From: Sycobia sp. Sy_11
Taxonomy: Eukaryota > Arthropoda > Insecta > Hymenoptera > Epichrysomallidae
Direction: 5' to 3'
NCBI GenBank assembly: GCA_018907035.1
Contig: JACCIC010000374.1
Coordinates: forward strand, 56,436-120,435
DNA: 64,000 nt
Shown here: positions 23,436-34,041 of the stretch, piece by piece
Layout of the letters: each line of letters opens with the position of its first letter
How positions within the stretch are numbered: the first letter of the stretch is position 1
Position numbers and translations under genes: made by a program
Notes under the pieces: generated by a model
Database searches by the model: none
Told to the model about the DNA's origin: nothing
Seen by the model: the letters and a program-made list of their open reading frames with translations, nothing else

Positions 23436-23847
23436 CAGGACGTCGCATCCGAACGGGAGGATGTACGCGATAGCGTCAGCGGCAGCTACGGCAAGTAATT
23501 GTTTTATATCGTAGCTATCATATTTATTTGCATTCGCTGCCATCGGTACCATCGCACGAGGCGCGTATACTTGGGTCGCGCCGAATCGTCCTCTCGCGAT
23601 CACCTTGCTCCGTCCCCCGCGCTCGTGTGATGCTTAGCGAATAGAGTTAGCATCGCCGAAAAATTTCGCGGTAAGACCGCATTTGTATAATATATTTGCT
23701 TAGTGTAAATATATAGTGTTAATTACTAATCTTATCTTATCGCGTGTTCACTTATTGTCTTTCTCGTTTTCTCCTATTCCCATTTTCAGCTTGGAGCAGC
23801 CAGGACATCTACGTAGCCACGCAGTATGTGTATAATAATGACGGTCA

Positions 23848-23850
<3 letters not shown>
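23087..23850 (+). repeat. 3' LTR of Gypsy element 1
   Basis: This aligns to 16840-17608 in the same order. Its (AG)n run (about 23385-23430) lies in the middle of the LTR, after 'acagaggagagagg'. The 5' LTR instead has only 'acagggagagatagagg' there and its own long run near its start. It ends 'acggtcacaa' and is followed by a (TA)n tract at 23852-23892. Confidence 0.7.
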
Positions 23851-23892
<42 letters not shown>

Positions 23893-23895
<3 letters not shown>

Positions 23896-24313
23896 GGTGC
23901 CCAAAACGTCCCGGAACACCTTAATATTTTTCCAGATAAACTGAATTAGAGAAAAAGCTGGGGCCAATTTTGAGAATACATGGTTTCAACAGGATGGTAC
24001 GGGCCCCATTATGCACGACATGTTCGTAATTTCCTAGAGAAAGATTTTTTCAGTCGATGGATAGGACGGAGTGGTACTATAGACTGTCCAGCTAGATCAC
24101 CTAATTTCACACCTCTTGATTATTTTTTGGGGTTACTGAAAAGATAGGGTATACAAAACAAAACCTCAAAATTTAGACGAATTACAGCAAAGCATTATTG
24201 ATGAATCAGCGCTTATTCCTACTGAAATGATCCAAAACGTTGTTGATACTTTTTACCACCGGTTAGCTTACTGTCAAGAAGTAAATGCTGGTCAATTTGA
24301 GCACTTAAAGTAA
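23893..24313 (+). pseudogene. IS630/Tc1/mariner-superfamily DDE transposase fragment
   Basis: The block begins CAGGGTGCCCAAAACGTC, a typical inverted end of insect DDE elements. It then reads a transposase C-terminal half: WFQQDGTGPHYARHV (catalytic aspartate region), WIGRSGTIDCPARSP, LDYFLWG with one frameshift, and FEHLK before TAA at 24311-24313. This type usually carries an N-terminal helix-turn-helix of the DUF4817 kind, absent here. The piece directly abuts a (TA)n tract on its left. Confidence 0.65.
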
Positions 24314-24418
24314 AAAATCGTCGACCATAATGCTTATGATCAAATGAGAGAGGCAAGGGGACTCACGCTAATCAAGCACTCTAAATAGATTTTACTATGT
24401 CCACGTCATTGTTCCTGA

Positions 24419-24796
24419 ACGACGAAAGACAATACTCCTACGACGAAAGACAATACTCCTCGTAAATATCGTATTTTACCATCCCAACACGAATCATCCC
24501 ATAGAAGTTGATTTCCTCATACCTGGACGTCGATTTCTATCATCCGAACACAGAACTGCCTATATAAATCGTCTTGAGGCAACCGGGTATCGTAATCATC
24601 CACCCGTACATGTCAATACAATATTTCTCAGTAGAAACCGTATTTAAAATGTGTATTATATATATATACACACATAGTTTCGGGGTTATGGTAAAGAACC
24701 TTATTGTGTCATCATTTCTTTTGTTCAAACTAAATTTTATAAGAGAAGGCGAAAGAAAGACAGAGAAATAGAGACAGAAGGAGAGAGAGAGAAAGA

Positions 24797-24849
<53 letters not shown>

Positions 24850-25262
24850 TAAAAATTACAAAAATCAAAAGATATCCATAAGGTGTGAGAGTAATGTCAG
24901 ATTAACCTGAACAACAAAAAGGGTTATACTGACTAACGTCACACCTCCTTTAGGATACGAATCCCAAAGTTCGATATGAATATTCATTTGAGGTGGCCTG
25001 GTATTAATACTTTAAGTGGACTACTTTGAGTTGATGTTCATGATTCAAGACGCCACCTAGTGGCCGCTGGTGAAACTGCTCGTTAAAACCATTAACTTAA
25101 TTTATTGATAAAAGTAAAATTATTATCAATAAAAAACCTAGCCTATGTCCTTCTCAAAATAATATAGAATCTATATGTCAAATTTCAGAACAATCGGTTC
25201 AGTAGTTTTTTCGGTTGTCGTGTACAAACAAAAACAGGCTTTGTCTTTATAAATTAGTATGA
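24419..25262 (-). mobile_element. Truncated non-autonomous Helitron (copy B)
   Basis: The 5' end at 25262 (TCATACTAATTTATAAAG read on the minus strand) and the conserved region 24850-25260 match Helitron A at 14440-14832 almost base for base. The 3' half, with the hairpin and CTAG, is missing. The element stops inside the minisatellite near 24419. It contains an (AG)n tract at 24778-24846 where copy A has nothing. Confidence 0.7.
24455..24640 (+). repeat. Minisatellite remnant in Helitron B
   Basis: About three units of the 60-bp repeat precede the conserved exit sequence 'tcagtagaaaccgtatttaaaat', which also closes the arrays at 12240 and 39425. Confidence 0.75.
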
Positions 25263-25318
25263 TATGATATGTTATGATATGATATGATACGATATGATAT
25301 GATTTGATATGGTATGTT
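25263..25318. repeat. (TATGA)n pentanucleotide microsatellite
   Basis: About eleven imperfect units of TATGA/TATGG lie directly outside the 5' end of Helitron B. The same junction of Helitron A has only two units (14833-14842). Confidence 0.8.
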
Positions 25319-25549
25319 TTATATATATGAACACATAGAGTTTTATTAAAAACTGCTCGTTCGACCAAATTCCGACGGGAAACGATTCATTAGGTAGTAA
25401 ATAATATTATATATATTTTGGAACATTATCGATAAAGAAGTGATAAATAATTTTTTTCATTGATTAAAAATTCGAAATCTCAATTTAGAAGTAAATAGTG
25501 TCTTCGTGGCGCGCCGCACTACTTGAATCCAAAAAAAACTTTTAATAAA

Positions 25550-25860
25550 CGTAAAAGAGTTAGCCGAGTTTTAACTATTCTTAGCATAGTAAGAATTTTA
25601 AATACATCTTTTTATGTATTTTACAAAAATTTATGTAAAATATTTTCCGCATGTTCAAAATATATTAACAAAAAATATTCTACACTTAAATTATAAATCA
25701 GTTCACATATATTGTCAAATGTCCTACTGATTGTGATGAAGGGGAACATAATAATATATTTTTATAGTATATTAAGAAATTTACAACTTATAAATTTGAT
25801 GTGTATTTTATAAAATGTTTATATAAAATATTTTTCTAAATTTACTATTCAGCCGAGTTT
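25550..25860 (-). repeat. AT-rich dispersed repeat Y, inverted copy
   Basis: This is the reverse complement of the 8930-9345 and 14838-15040 copies. It includes 'cttagcatagtaagaattttaaatacatct' and 'aaatgtcctactgattgtgatgaaggggaa'. Confidence 0.6.
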
Positions 25861-26129
25861 ATTTCATCATTTTGTACATCCTTGACTAATGGTATGTCTT
25901 GTGGATTTAGAAAAGTGTTAATAAAAATATAATAAGCAGACGCGTAAGAGATATTAAAATGAGTATGCGCGTGACATCAAATTATGATAATTAGAGAACA
26001 AACAAAATTTGAGTATTTAAATATTACATGCGTCGGTTGAAAAATAGTTACTGTAAATTCCAAATGATATATTTTAAAAATAAATACTATTCACGCATGG
26101 ACTCATAAAAAAGAATTAACTGATTAAGA

Positions 26130-26620
26130 AAACAGCCTCAGGATTCGTATTCTATAGATCAAAATACATAAGAAGCGAATTTTTTATTTGGAGAGATCTC
26201 ATTTCATAAGGGAAGAATAGCTACCACGAGGACTAAGCGAAAAGCAAGATCATTAAAACAAAAGCCAAACAAACAACACATATATACAGATGAAAGCGGA
26301 CGGTAGCGCGTTGTAGACAAGTCAGTTATTATTATTTTAGGCTATTATTATTTAGGCAAGTGAAAATATATTTTTCATTTTCTTTTACTTACTAAAACTC
26401 TAAGACAATAATTCAATTAAGTAATTAAAATACCATATCAAAGGATTTCAAAAATATTTAGTTTCTAGCTTAATAATTTTTCAAAAATTCCTATAATTTG
26501 TAATGTATGATCACGTACTTTAAGTCTTAAGAAGAGTTTTGGTTTTCGTTTATTTTAAAAGTAAATAAGGTAACTAAAGTAATTAACTATGAATGAAATT
26601 CCCTTAATCGAAAAGACATT
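26130..26620 (+). repeat. Dispersed repeat Z, copy 1
   Basis: Blocks 'gagatctcatttcataaggga', 'aggactaagcga', 'cggtagcgcgttgtagacaagtcag' and later 'cttaagaagagttttggtttt' occur in the same order at 36880-37720. The second copy is longer by internal insertion. It is non-coding and its identity is unknown. Confidence 0.6.
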
Positions 26621-27113
26621 AACGTAATTTTAATTAACTAATTCGCGTTAAACTAAATTAATGTAAAATGAATCATGTGGAGATTTCATCGAGAATTTAC
26701 CTAATGATGTTCCGACATAAGTAGCAATTCTGGAATATATTAAAAAGATTGCTTGTAGCATATTTATATTGTTAATAATTATATAAAAACAATTAAATGC
26801 CTATGAACCCATTAAAAACCAGGCAAAATCTGTCAGAGATATTGAAAAACAAACTGCGCGATCTTTTGCATAACCAAAAAAAAGAATACCATTTTTTAGT
26901 GGATTACTATTGTTTATAATAAATTATTTAAAAAAATAACCCAAAATGTAATTTTACAAAGCTGAATACGGATATCGTTTCTACAGGCCAAAACACGACA
27001 AAAACCTATGTAACGTTGTTTTGTCAGAGTTTAATTTGTTAGTATAAAATAAGGATAAACAATCCTGTGCAAAGTAGTTAAAATTTCAATAAGTTTTCAA
27101 GTTATTAACCAAA

Positions 27114-27314
27114 TTATGGCTCATTGTCGTGATCTTCTTTGTATTTTCTGCAAATCGGTTTGCAACATTTCGTACAGAACCATTCAGTTCTCGTCGAACA
27201 TGTACCTATCCCGTATTTTTTCATATTTCCTTTTTTCATGATGTGTTCTGAAGAATTTTCAGGCTTCCTTTTTTCCTGAGAATATGTATTGATAATAGCT
27301 TCTGAATGTAACAT
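27114..27314 (-). pseudogene. piggyBac C-terminal cysteine-rich domain remnant
   Basis: The segment GTCSTRTEWFCTKCCKPICR has the cysteine spacing of the piggyBac C-terminal zinc-binding domain, which recognises the transposon ends. It lies downstream of the catalytic remnant in another frame, with a frame-breaking gap between. Confidence 0.7.
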
Positions 27315-27409
27315 TCACAAACTTATTGAAAAATATCTTTGGAACCTTTCTTTTCATGGTAAATCACCATGGCATTCGCTAAAGATGCTTGAATAAGTCG
27401 CATAAAAGG

Positions 27410-27903
27410 TCACCATGCCCATTTTTTTCCTCTTATCGTAGGCATCAGAGCATTACAGTATTGATCATGAAGTCCGACACCACCCATGTGTTGATTGTAC
27501 ATGAGAAACGAATTAGAGAAAAGAATGAAATTTTTCGACGATTTCTGTGATCTATGCATTGCTACTTTCGGCTCATCCCCATATTTAGTTGAGAGACTTG
27601 ATACGAGTTTGGAATCCATTACTGTAATGAAATTAAACCCTGAATTTACTTTATGCTTAGAAATAGTGGAGACTCTTTCAGCATTTTTCGGCATTTTGAC
27701 CTTTTCTTTTACACGATTCTACCGGACAGTGCCTGTTGATGAAAAACTAAACCATTCATCTTCAAATGTATCATTAGGTCTGGATTAGAGAACAAGTTCT
27801 GAATTAGAGAAAAAGATCGATTCCGAGAAGAATAACTCGAATAATTTTTGGGAATTTTGAAAAAACAATGGAGAAATAGCTGAAAGATTGGAATTATCAT
27901 CAA
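27410..27903 (-). pseudogene. piggyBac transposase catalytic-domain remnant
   Basis: The minus strand reads VMDSKLVSSLS and then YNQHMGGVGLHDQYCNAL. In active family members the second block is 'MGGVD', whose aspartate is the last catalytic residue. Here it is glycine. The 27709-27903 frame is the upstream continuation in a shifted frame. The N-terminal half is too decayed to follow in 27904-28500. Confidence 0.8.
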
Positions 27904-28545
27904 TATAAGGAGATATATTATGCCGAGTATCCTCTTCTCAATCGTAAATATGATTCGGTTCCAAGAATTTTTGAGTATTTGTGTAAGTACTTTTCACATG
28001 TTCGTAATAACCTGTAGGAAGACCATGAGATGTTATATCTTCTTCTAGATTAACATATTGATCTTCGTCAATGTCGGAATCCTCAACTAAATCAGGTAGA
28101 TCCTTAACTCCGCCTCGACATTATCAATTGCGTTATCTACACAGAATATTTTTATGAAAAGTTCTGTTCCTAAAGTTTTGTTTGAAAGATAATTGTTTTT
28201 TCAATTGCTATAACAGCGTTGCGGTATTCCACAGGTCTACATCTAAGACGGATGAGAAGGATGATTTACATATGAAAACTTTGTTCCTGTATTAGACTAA
28301 TAAATTGAAATCTGACAAAAAAACGTTACATAGATTTTTATCGTGTTTTTGTTCGTAGAATCGATCTTCGCATTCAGTTTGGCAAAATTACGAAATTTTG
28401 GATTATTTGTTTAAATAATTTGGTATAAACAATTGTAATCGACAAAAGAAAGAACAGAGATATTCTCTTTTTTGGTTATGCAAGAGGTGGTACAGTTCAT
28501 TTCTCGATATCTCTGCCAGGTTTTGCCTGGTTTTTAATGGGTTAA

Positions 28546-29273
28546 TATTCAAGATTGACTTTCTGACATCAAAAAATTGAATTTAGCTACAATCTTTTTA
28601 TAATTTCTCGTTTCTATATTTCGTTGTTACATGTTATTATTTAACGATTTAATATCTTAAATTACAATTAATTAATAAAATAATTTTACAAATATTTATT
28701 AAATTTGAAACAAAAATAACTGATGAAAATGGTATGAGGACGAGACGATAAGCATGAAAAAATGGTGTAAAAAAGGGTCATATGTATATTGCTAAAACGA
28801 TTGTTTATTTACACAAAATTTAGTTTTAAATCATTCAAAATGATTATTAAGAGATGTGATTTTGAATTTTATGAACTTGTTACAATTTTACATGTAGTTA
28901 AATTTACAAAAAAAAACTGCAAAATTTTAAATATGCATTTTATTAGAATAATGCTTAGAAGCTTTTTGGTGTGACGTCCCGCACTATATATACATACTCA
29001 TATATAATGACGAGTGCCCACCCGGTTCTATGCGCGACGATTTGCTTCCGCGAAAAACCGGTCGGTAATTTGCCCCTATTTTTGGCCTAGTCTCTCGACT
29101 ACTAGCCAGGGATGTGGGGTCGGTGAGCCGAGGTGTACGCGTTTTAGATGGATACCGAACCTAGGCAGTCTTGGCCGATCTGTAAATCGCGAGTTACTAC
29201 CTAATTCGTAACTTGACTTCTATATGCTCCCGTACTAAGATTCTTTTCCCCAGTCTTATCTACTGCGACGAAA
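28546..29273. other. No gene seen; GC-richer block at 28970-29270
   Basis: 28546-28968 is AT-rich without a credible gene. At 28969 the text changes to TGTGACGTCCCGCACT and stays GC-rich up to the minisatellite. The start looks like an LTR boundary (TGTGAC), but I find no matching end. Confidence 0.35.
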
Positions 29274-29965
29274 GGAGTGGTTTCCGTGTACAGGACTGCT
29301 AGAGTCCCACCCGTTTAGCCTGCTCAGAAAATTAGTGGAGTGGCTTCCGTGTACAGGACTGCTAGTGTCCCACCCGTTTAGCCTACTCCGGAAAATACAG
29401 GAGTGGCTTCCGTGTACAGGACTGCTAGCGCCCCACCCGTTTAGCCTACTTAGAAAAATACAGGAGTGGCTTCCGTGTACAGGACTGCTAGCGCCCCACC
29501 CGTTTAGCCTACTTAGAAAAATACAGGAGTGGCTTCCGTGTACAGGACTGCTAGCGCCCCACCCGTTTAGCCTACTTAGAAAAATACAGGAGTGGCTTCC
29601 GTATACAGGACTGCTAGCGCCCCACCCGTTTAACCTACTCACAAAAATATAGGAGTGTCTCCGTGTACAGGACTGCTAGAGTCCCACCCATTTAGCCTAC
29701 TCAGAAGAGTTAGTGGAGTGGCTTCCGTGCACAAGACTGCTAGAGTCCCACCCGTTTAGCCTACTCAGAGAAGTTAGTGGAGTGGCTTCCGTGTACAGGA
29801 CTGCTAGAGTCCCACCCGTTTAGCCTACTGAGAAAAGTTAGTGGAGTGGCTTCCGTGTACAGGACTGCTAGAGTCCCACCCGTTTAGCCTACTTAGAAGA
29901 GTTAGTGGAGTGGCTTCCGTGTACAGGACTGCTAGAGTCCCACCCGTTCAGCCTACTCAGAGAAT
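29274..29965 (+). repeat. 63/64-bp minisatellite, eleven units
   Basis: Units begin GGAGTGGCTTCCGTGTACAG at 29274, 29337, 29400, 29463, 29526, 29589, 29651, 29715, 29779, 29843 and 29907. The first group has a 63-bp period and ends in 'aaaatacag'. The last four steps are 64 bp and end in 'agttagtg'. The 63-bp period keeps frames open on both strands and explains the long repetitive ORFs there. A (TA)n tract follows at 29979-30030. Confidence 0.9.
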
Positions 29966-29976
29966 ATACATTTAAC

Positions 29977-30032
<56 letters not shown>

Positions 30033-30224
30033 CGCGATTAGGTTTAGTGGAGATTACGGACAAATAATGTTAATAAGGATAAACGATAAATATTGTTGAT
30101 TACTTACTATTTATTTACTTTTCTGAAGTACTTCTTATACAACCGTATAATATATAAAAATAAACTAGATATAAGTCGGGTGTACAAAGTTAGTTAACAC
30201 GTACAAGATGACGTTCGAGAAACA

Positions 30225-30475
30225 CGAAAATTTCAAAGTCTGAAAAATACAAAATGTTTCAAAAGTTAAAAATCGCAAAAAAATATCTAGGTCAGAATAA
30301 TCCTAAGTCCGAAAATCTCGAAAAATTTTAAAGTCCGAAAATGACGAAAAATTCTAAGTCCAAAAACGTCGAAAAAATTCTAAGTCCGAAAATGTTGGAA
30401 AAATTCTAAGTCCGAAAATGCCGAAAAAATTCTAAGTCCGAAAAAGGTCGCAAAAATTCTAAGGGTTATAACTAC
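30225..30475 (+). repeat. 25-27-bp tandem repeat
   Basis: About nine imperfect units follow the pattern 'aaaaattctaagtccgaaaatg'. Periods vary between 25 and 28 bases. Only the central units are well conserved. Confidence 0.8.
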
Positions 30476-30796
30476 CGAATCGATCTGACCTAGTTGAAAT
30501 CCCGACCGGCCGAGATTTTTCGCTTCGTCCGACTCCTATTTATATGTGGTCTGGACAAAGTAAAAAAGGCTGTCCAAAATTTTCGTGGAAATTCATCTGA
30601 GCGGTCGTAGGGAAAGCCAATGAAGGGGTCAAATTTCGTTTATAATATAAACTCCTTCGTTCGCTTTCTTACAATATTTAATTTTTAAATATAACGCATC
30701 TGCTATGGTCATGAACAACAACTTATAGCGACATTAGAAAATACGATCTTTAATTAATACCTTAACCGTTTGTTACGTTTATAATTATTAATTTTA

Positions 30797-31190
30797 CATA
30801 ATCTCTTATTTTATTAGCTAAACTAATCTTTATACCATAAGTTAGAACTCTTACTCTATTATTGAATTTATTTTACGTATCTTATAAAGTAAATAACTAC
30901 TAACATTCTGAACTAATATTATTAATCTTAATATTTCGGTTTTGCTCTACGTTATATAATTATTTACGTAATCTTTTATTATTAACCAAACTAATTTTTA
31001 TACTATAAGTTAGAAATCACTTAGTCTATTATTCGATTTATTTTATATATTTTACAAGTATATTGTTATTAACATTCTATTAACTTAGTATATTCTTATT
31101 AACATTCTATTAGCATAATATCGTAATTGGACTAACATTATTAATCTAAATTGTTTGGTTTGTTCTACATTTTACAATTATTAAACTGAT
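30797..31190 (+). repeat. Imperfect tandem duplication, about 165-bp unit
   Basis: The order 'taatcttttatt...aactaat.tttata.cataagttaga...tctattatt.gattta' followed by 'ttaatct.aat..tt.ggttt' occurs twice, the second time with an added duplication of 'tattcttattaacattctatta'. It is AT-rich and non-coding. Confidence 0.55.
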
Positions 31191-31612
31191 CATACATTAT
31201 ATCATACTCTAATATATATTTAAAAGTTTTTTAATCCATCATTCTACTTATAATAATTAATATTTTATTAATCATACTTAACATAGTAACTAGTCTATCA
31301 AAACAAAAGTATGTGCACATGCATATGTATCGATGGCATACCATCCTTTAATTTATGATTTAGTCTCTACGTTCTTTTTTAATTTTAAAAATTACAAATT
31401 TAATATTAACGTCGATTGTAATGAGAAATTTCGACAGTTAATATTCGGCGTTGATTCGGGAACTTTTCTCCGAGGTCAGCGTCGACGCTCAGTTTCCGAC
31501 AACAGGGTGTCCGGTTACTCTCGGCGATAAGAAAAAGGCGCTTGGACCAAGCCATGAAAATTAGTTCAATATACGTGTGTATATACACTTATATATATAT
31601 ATATATATATAT

Positions 31613-32533
31613 TGTGACGGGGAACGCAAGCACTGCGTGCGCTTGCTTTCCCACGTCCCGTTGCTCTCTCTCTAGCCGTAGCCTGTAAATATGTGTATGT
31701 ATATTCCGATGTATAGATGTTTATATGTTACAGGCCGACGCACAACTACATCGGCGGAGAGGTAAGTGAGAGAGAGAGAGAGAGCGGGGAGTGGGGAGAG
31801 ACGACCGCGCGCGCGAAGAGTCACAGAGAAAAATAAGAGAGCGAGCTTTTGACACGCGTTTCTAACCGGCTTTCACTCCACGCACTTTTTTTCCTTTCGG
31901 TGTCGTGGTGGATTGTTTACGGGAACACGCCTCGTGCTCCACCTGTTTCCCCTCGCGACGTACCTCTTCTTCGGGGAGTGTACACGACCGGACGCGCGTG
32001 TTTGTGCCACCGCATTGTGTGTGCGTGTAGTGCACACGCGCTGAGGACGAGTCCGAGCGGACGAACTTGTCTCCCGACCCCATCTCCGCGGAATAACCAC
32101 CCCATCCCGGGGTTTCCGGACTGCGAAGTCGCCGCCTCTCCCGGTGAAGAAAGGTGCTGCTGCTGAACGAGGACGTGCTGCGGGGTCAACGAGCGCACCT
32201 TCGACTCGCTGTAAGTGGCAGCCCCTTTTCTCTCTCTCTCTCTCTCTCTTCCCTAGCTCCGTGCGCGCCGTCGCCTCGGCGACCCTCGGTCTGCGCTCGA
32301 CGCGCCTTAGCGCACACGTAGTGTAAGCTAACGGGACATTCAATCCGATTCGATTTGAAATATTCTGTCTTTTTATTCTGTGAACCGCGCAATCCTGTAT
32401 GCGAGTCTTCGCCCTTCGCGAACCGCCCCTCTCCTTTGCCGAATTCATTCGGGGCTAAGCCCAGCCGGGCACACCTTTTGCAACGGCCGTGCCCGCCGTC
32501 CTCGTGTTCGAGGCGGACACGCGCACCGTTACA
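31613..32533 (+). repeat. 5' LTR of Gypsy 2 (921 bp)
   Basis: It is bounded by TGTGAC and GTTACA, the usual TG...CA with a short inverted end. It is much more GC-rich than the flanks, which yields several overlapping spurious frames on both strands. The last 77 bp (32457-32533) match 36699-36775 with two differences. Confidence 0.85.
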
Positions 32534-32547
32534 TGGCGCCCAACGCG
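32534..32547 (+). promoter_or_regulatory. Primer-binding site
   Basis: TGGCGCCCAACGCG starts at the first base after the LTR. The first 12 bases equal the tRNA-Lys(1,2)-type PBS. Confidence 0.75.
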
Positions 32548-34041
32548 ATCTCGGGATCGCACGACTTGATATACGAATATATATACATTTATGCATATTT
32601 GATTATATATGCTATTATATATTTTATTATATATTTGATTGCATATATATATTTTATAATATATATGTCATAATATATTGTATTATATTCAGTGCCCCGG
32701 CGAATATTCGCAAGTGACGCGGATGCGCAGAAATAATTTAATAATTTTATTATATCGAAAATTGTGATATTACACAGTGCGAACGCACTGCACATCGCGA
32801 GTGTTTACGTTGCAAGTTCGTAGATGTAAACACTCTCGAAGTCGGCCAAGGCCAACGGCAATTCGACAAAAGCGGCTGAAAAGCAACACAAATGAAATGT
32901 AATGCCGAATACGGTAATATAATATTTGTGCAGTTTTTCAAGCAAAACTAATTTTAAGTTAAATACACACATATACATTAATTTATATAATACTGATATA
33001 TATATTAATTGGATGTAACTTTAAAATTTAGCTTAAATTAAATATGTGAATTCCATCTAAGCTAAACTAAAATTAATCAATAATTAATTTTTAAGATAAC
33101 GTAATATGAAAATATAACTGATATAAATAGATTTACATTCGTCATTATAATATAATAATAAATTTTCGCCGTTACAGGCATAAGGAAAATTTAGTGTAAA
33201 TTAAATATAATCAAAATTTCTCTTCTTTACACATAGTCGACTATAAATAGCGAAGTCAGCGATCTGTGTATATTCACATACACACACCACCGTGACTATA
33301 CGCTGTACATACAGTGTACATGCGACTAACGCAAATTTTTCTTTGCTCTCAATTTAATTTGATCAAAATTGATTGTTCCCTTTATGCTTTTCGCTTTCTG
33401 ATCTTCATTTTGATATTGTTATATCTTTAATATTTTTGCAGTATAATTTTTTTTTCTCCTCTTCTTTCAAAAATACAAAAACAAAATTTGTTTTTTTTAA
33501 AGGTGCAAAATAAAATTTTTTTGAAAAATCGGAAAATATTTAAAAATTTTTGGAAATTTTTTTTTTTTTGAAAACTGAAAAATAAATTTTTTTTAGAAAT
33601 TATAAAAGGATTAAAAATAAACTATATTTTTATTTTTAGTTTTTTTTGTGTTTTCTTTTTTTTGTATTTTTATATTTTTTTACATTTCTTGAAAAATACA
33701 AAAAGTAAAAATTATTACAATTTCAAAATAATTTTTGTTGGAAAATCGAGAATTCGAAAGCCAAAATAAGAATTTTGGGAAAATTTTTGGTAAATTTTTT
33801 TGAAAATTTTTGAAAATTGTTGAATTTTTTTTTCTCTCTTATATTTTCCGGTTTTTTGCGTCAGTCGCTCCTAATTTTTGCGTTTTCGCCCTCGCACTCC
33901 ACTATCTCTTGAGATTGCCGGCTTTTAATCATTTGTCAAAAAGTTTTGGCTGTAACGTTCTATTTTTCTCACGTTGTATTTTTTTTTCTTTTTCCGTTTG
34001 TCCGTTTGTCTTCTTCTAATTTTCAACTGAAGAAATAAAAG
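32548..34041 (+). other. Leader region of Gypsy 2
   Basis: About 1.5 kb of AT-rich, low-complexity sequence (T-rich 33420-33840) lies between the PBS and gag. No gene is seen. Its length is unusual for a leader and may include older insertions. Confidence 0.5.

Larger units (their letters stand above)
16840..23850 (+). mobile_element. Decayed Gypsy retrotransposon 1
   Basis: Two diverged LTRs bracket about 5.5 kb that includes RNase H and integrase remnants in the same orientation. The expected gag, protease and most of RT are missing: 17760-19260 is leader-like and then AT-rich DNA with a (TA)n at 18357-18394. After the integrase tail (about 21340) no clear coding region is seen up to the 3' LTR. 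Another (TA)n lies at 22775-22820. Confidence 0.65.
26808..28541 (-). mobile_element. Dead piggyBac-type element
   Basis: The imperfect inverted ends run for about 70 bp and begin CCCATTAAAAACCAGGCAAA at both borders. The right border is followed by TTAA (28542-28545) and the left is preceded by TGAA (26804-26807), a one-base decayed copy of the piggyBac TTAA target duplication. Transposase remnants are on the minus strand. At 1734 bp the element is shorter than autonomous relatives (about 2.4 kb). Confidence 0.85.

Noticed and set aside
23088..23603. Minus-strand 171-codon frame with a long serine/leucine run
   Set aside because: The run is encoded by the (AG)n microsatellite and the frame lies inside an LTR on the wrong strand. 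It has no domain.
29256..29652. 128- and 105-codon repetitive frames on opposite strands
   Set aside because: They are products of the 63-bp minisatellite period, mirror each other, and disappear where the period becomes 64 bp.
29274..29965. A direct-repeat array that could be taken for CRISPR
   Set aside because: Units are contiguous with no unique spacers, and the sequence is eukaryotic.
28969..31612. A single large LTR or element from TGTGACGTCC to the start of Gypsy 2
   Set aside because: Only the left border looks like an LTR start. No matching right border, PBS or partner copy is visible.
31849..32596. Several overlapping frames of 60-191 codons on both strands
   Set aside because: They lie entirely in the GC-rich LTR of Gypsy 2. 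No frame is preferred and none shows a domain.
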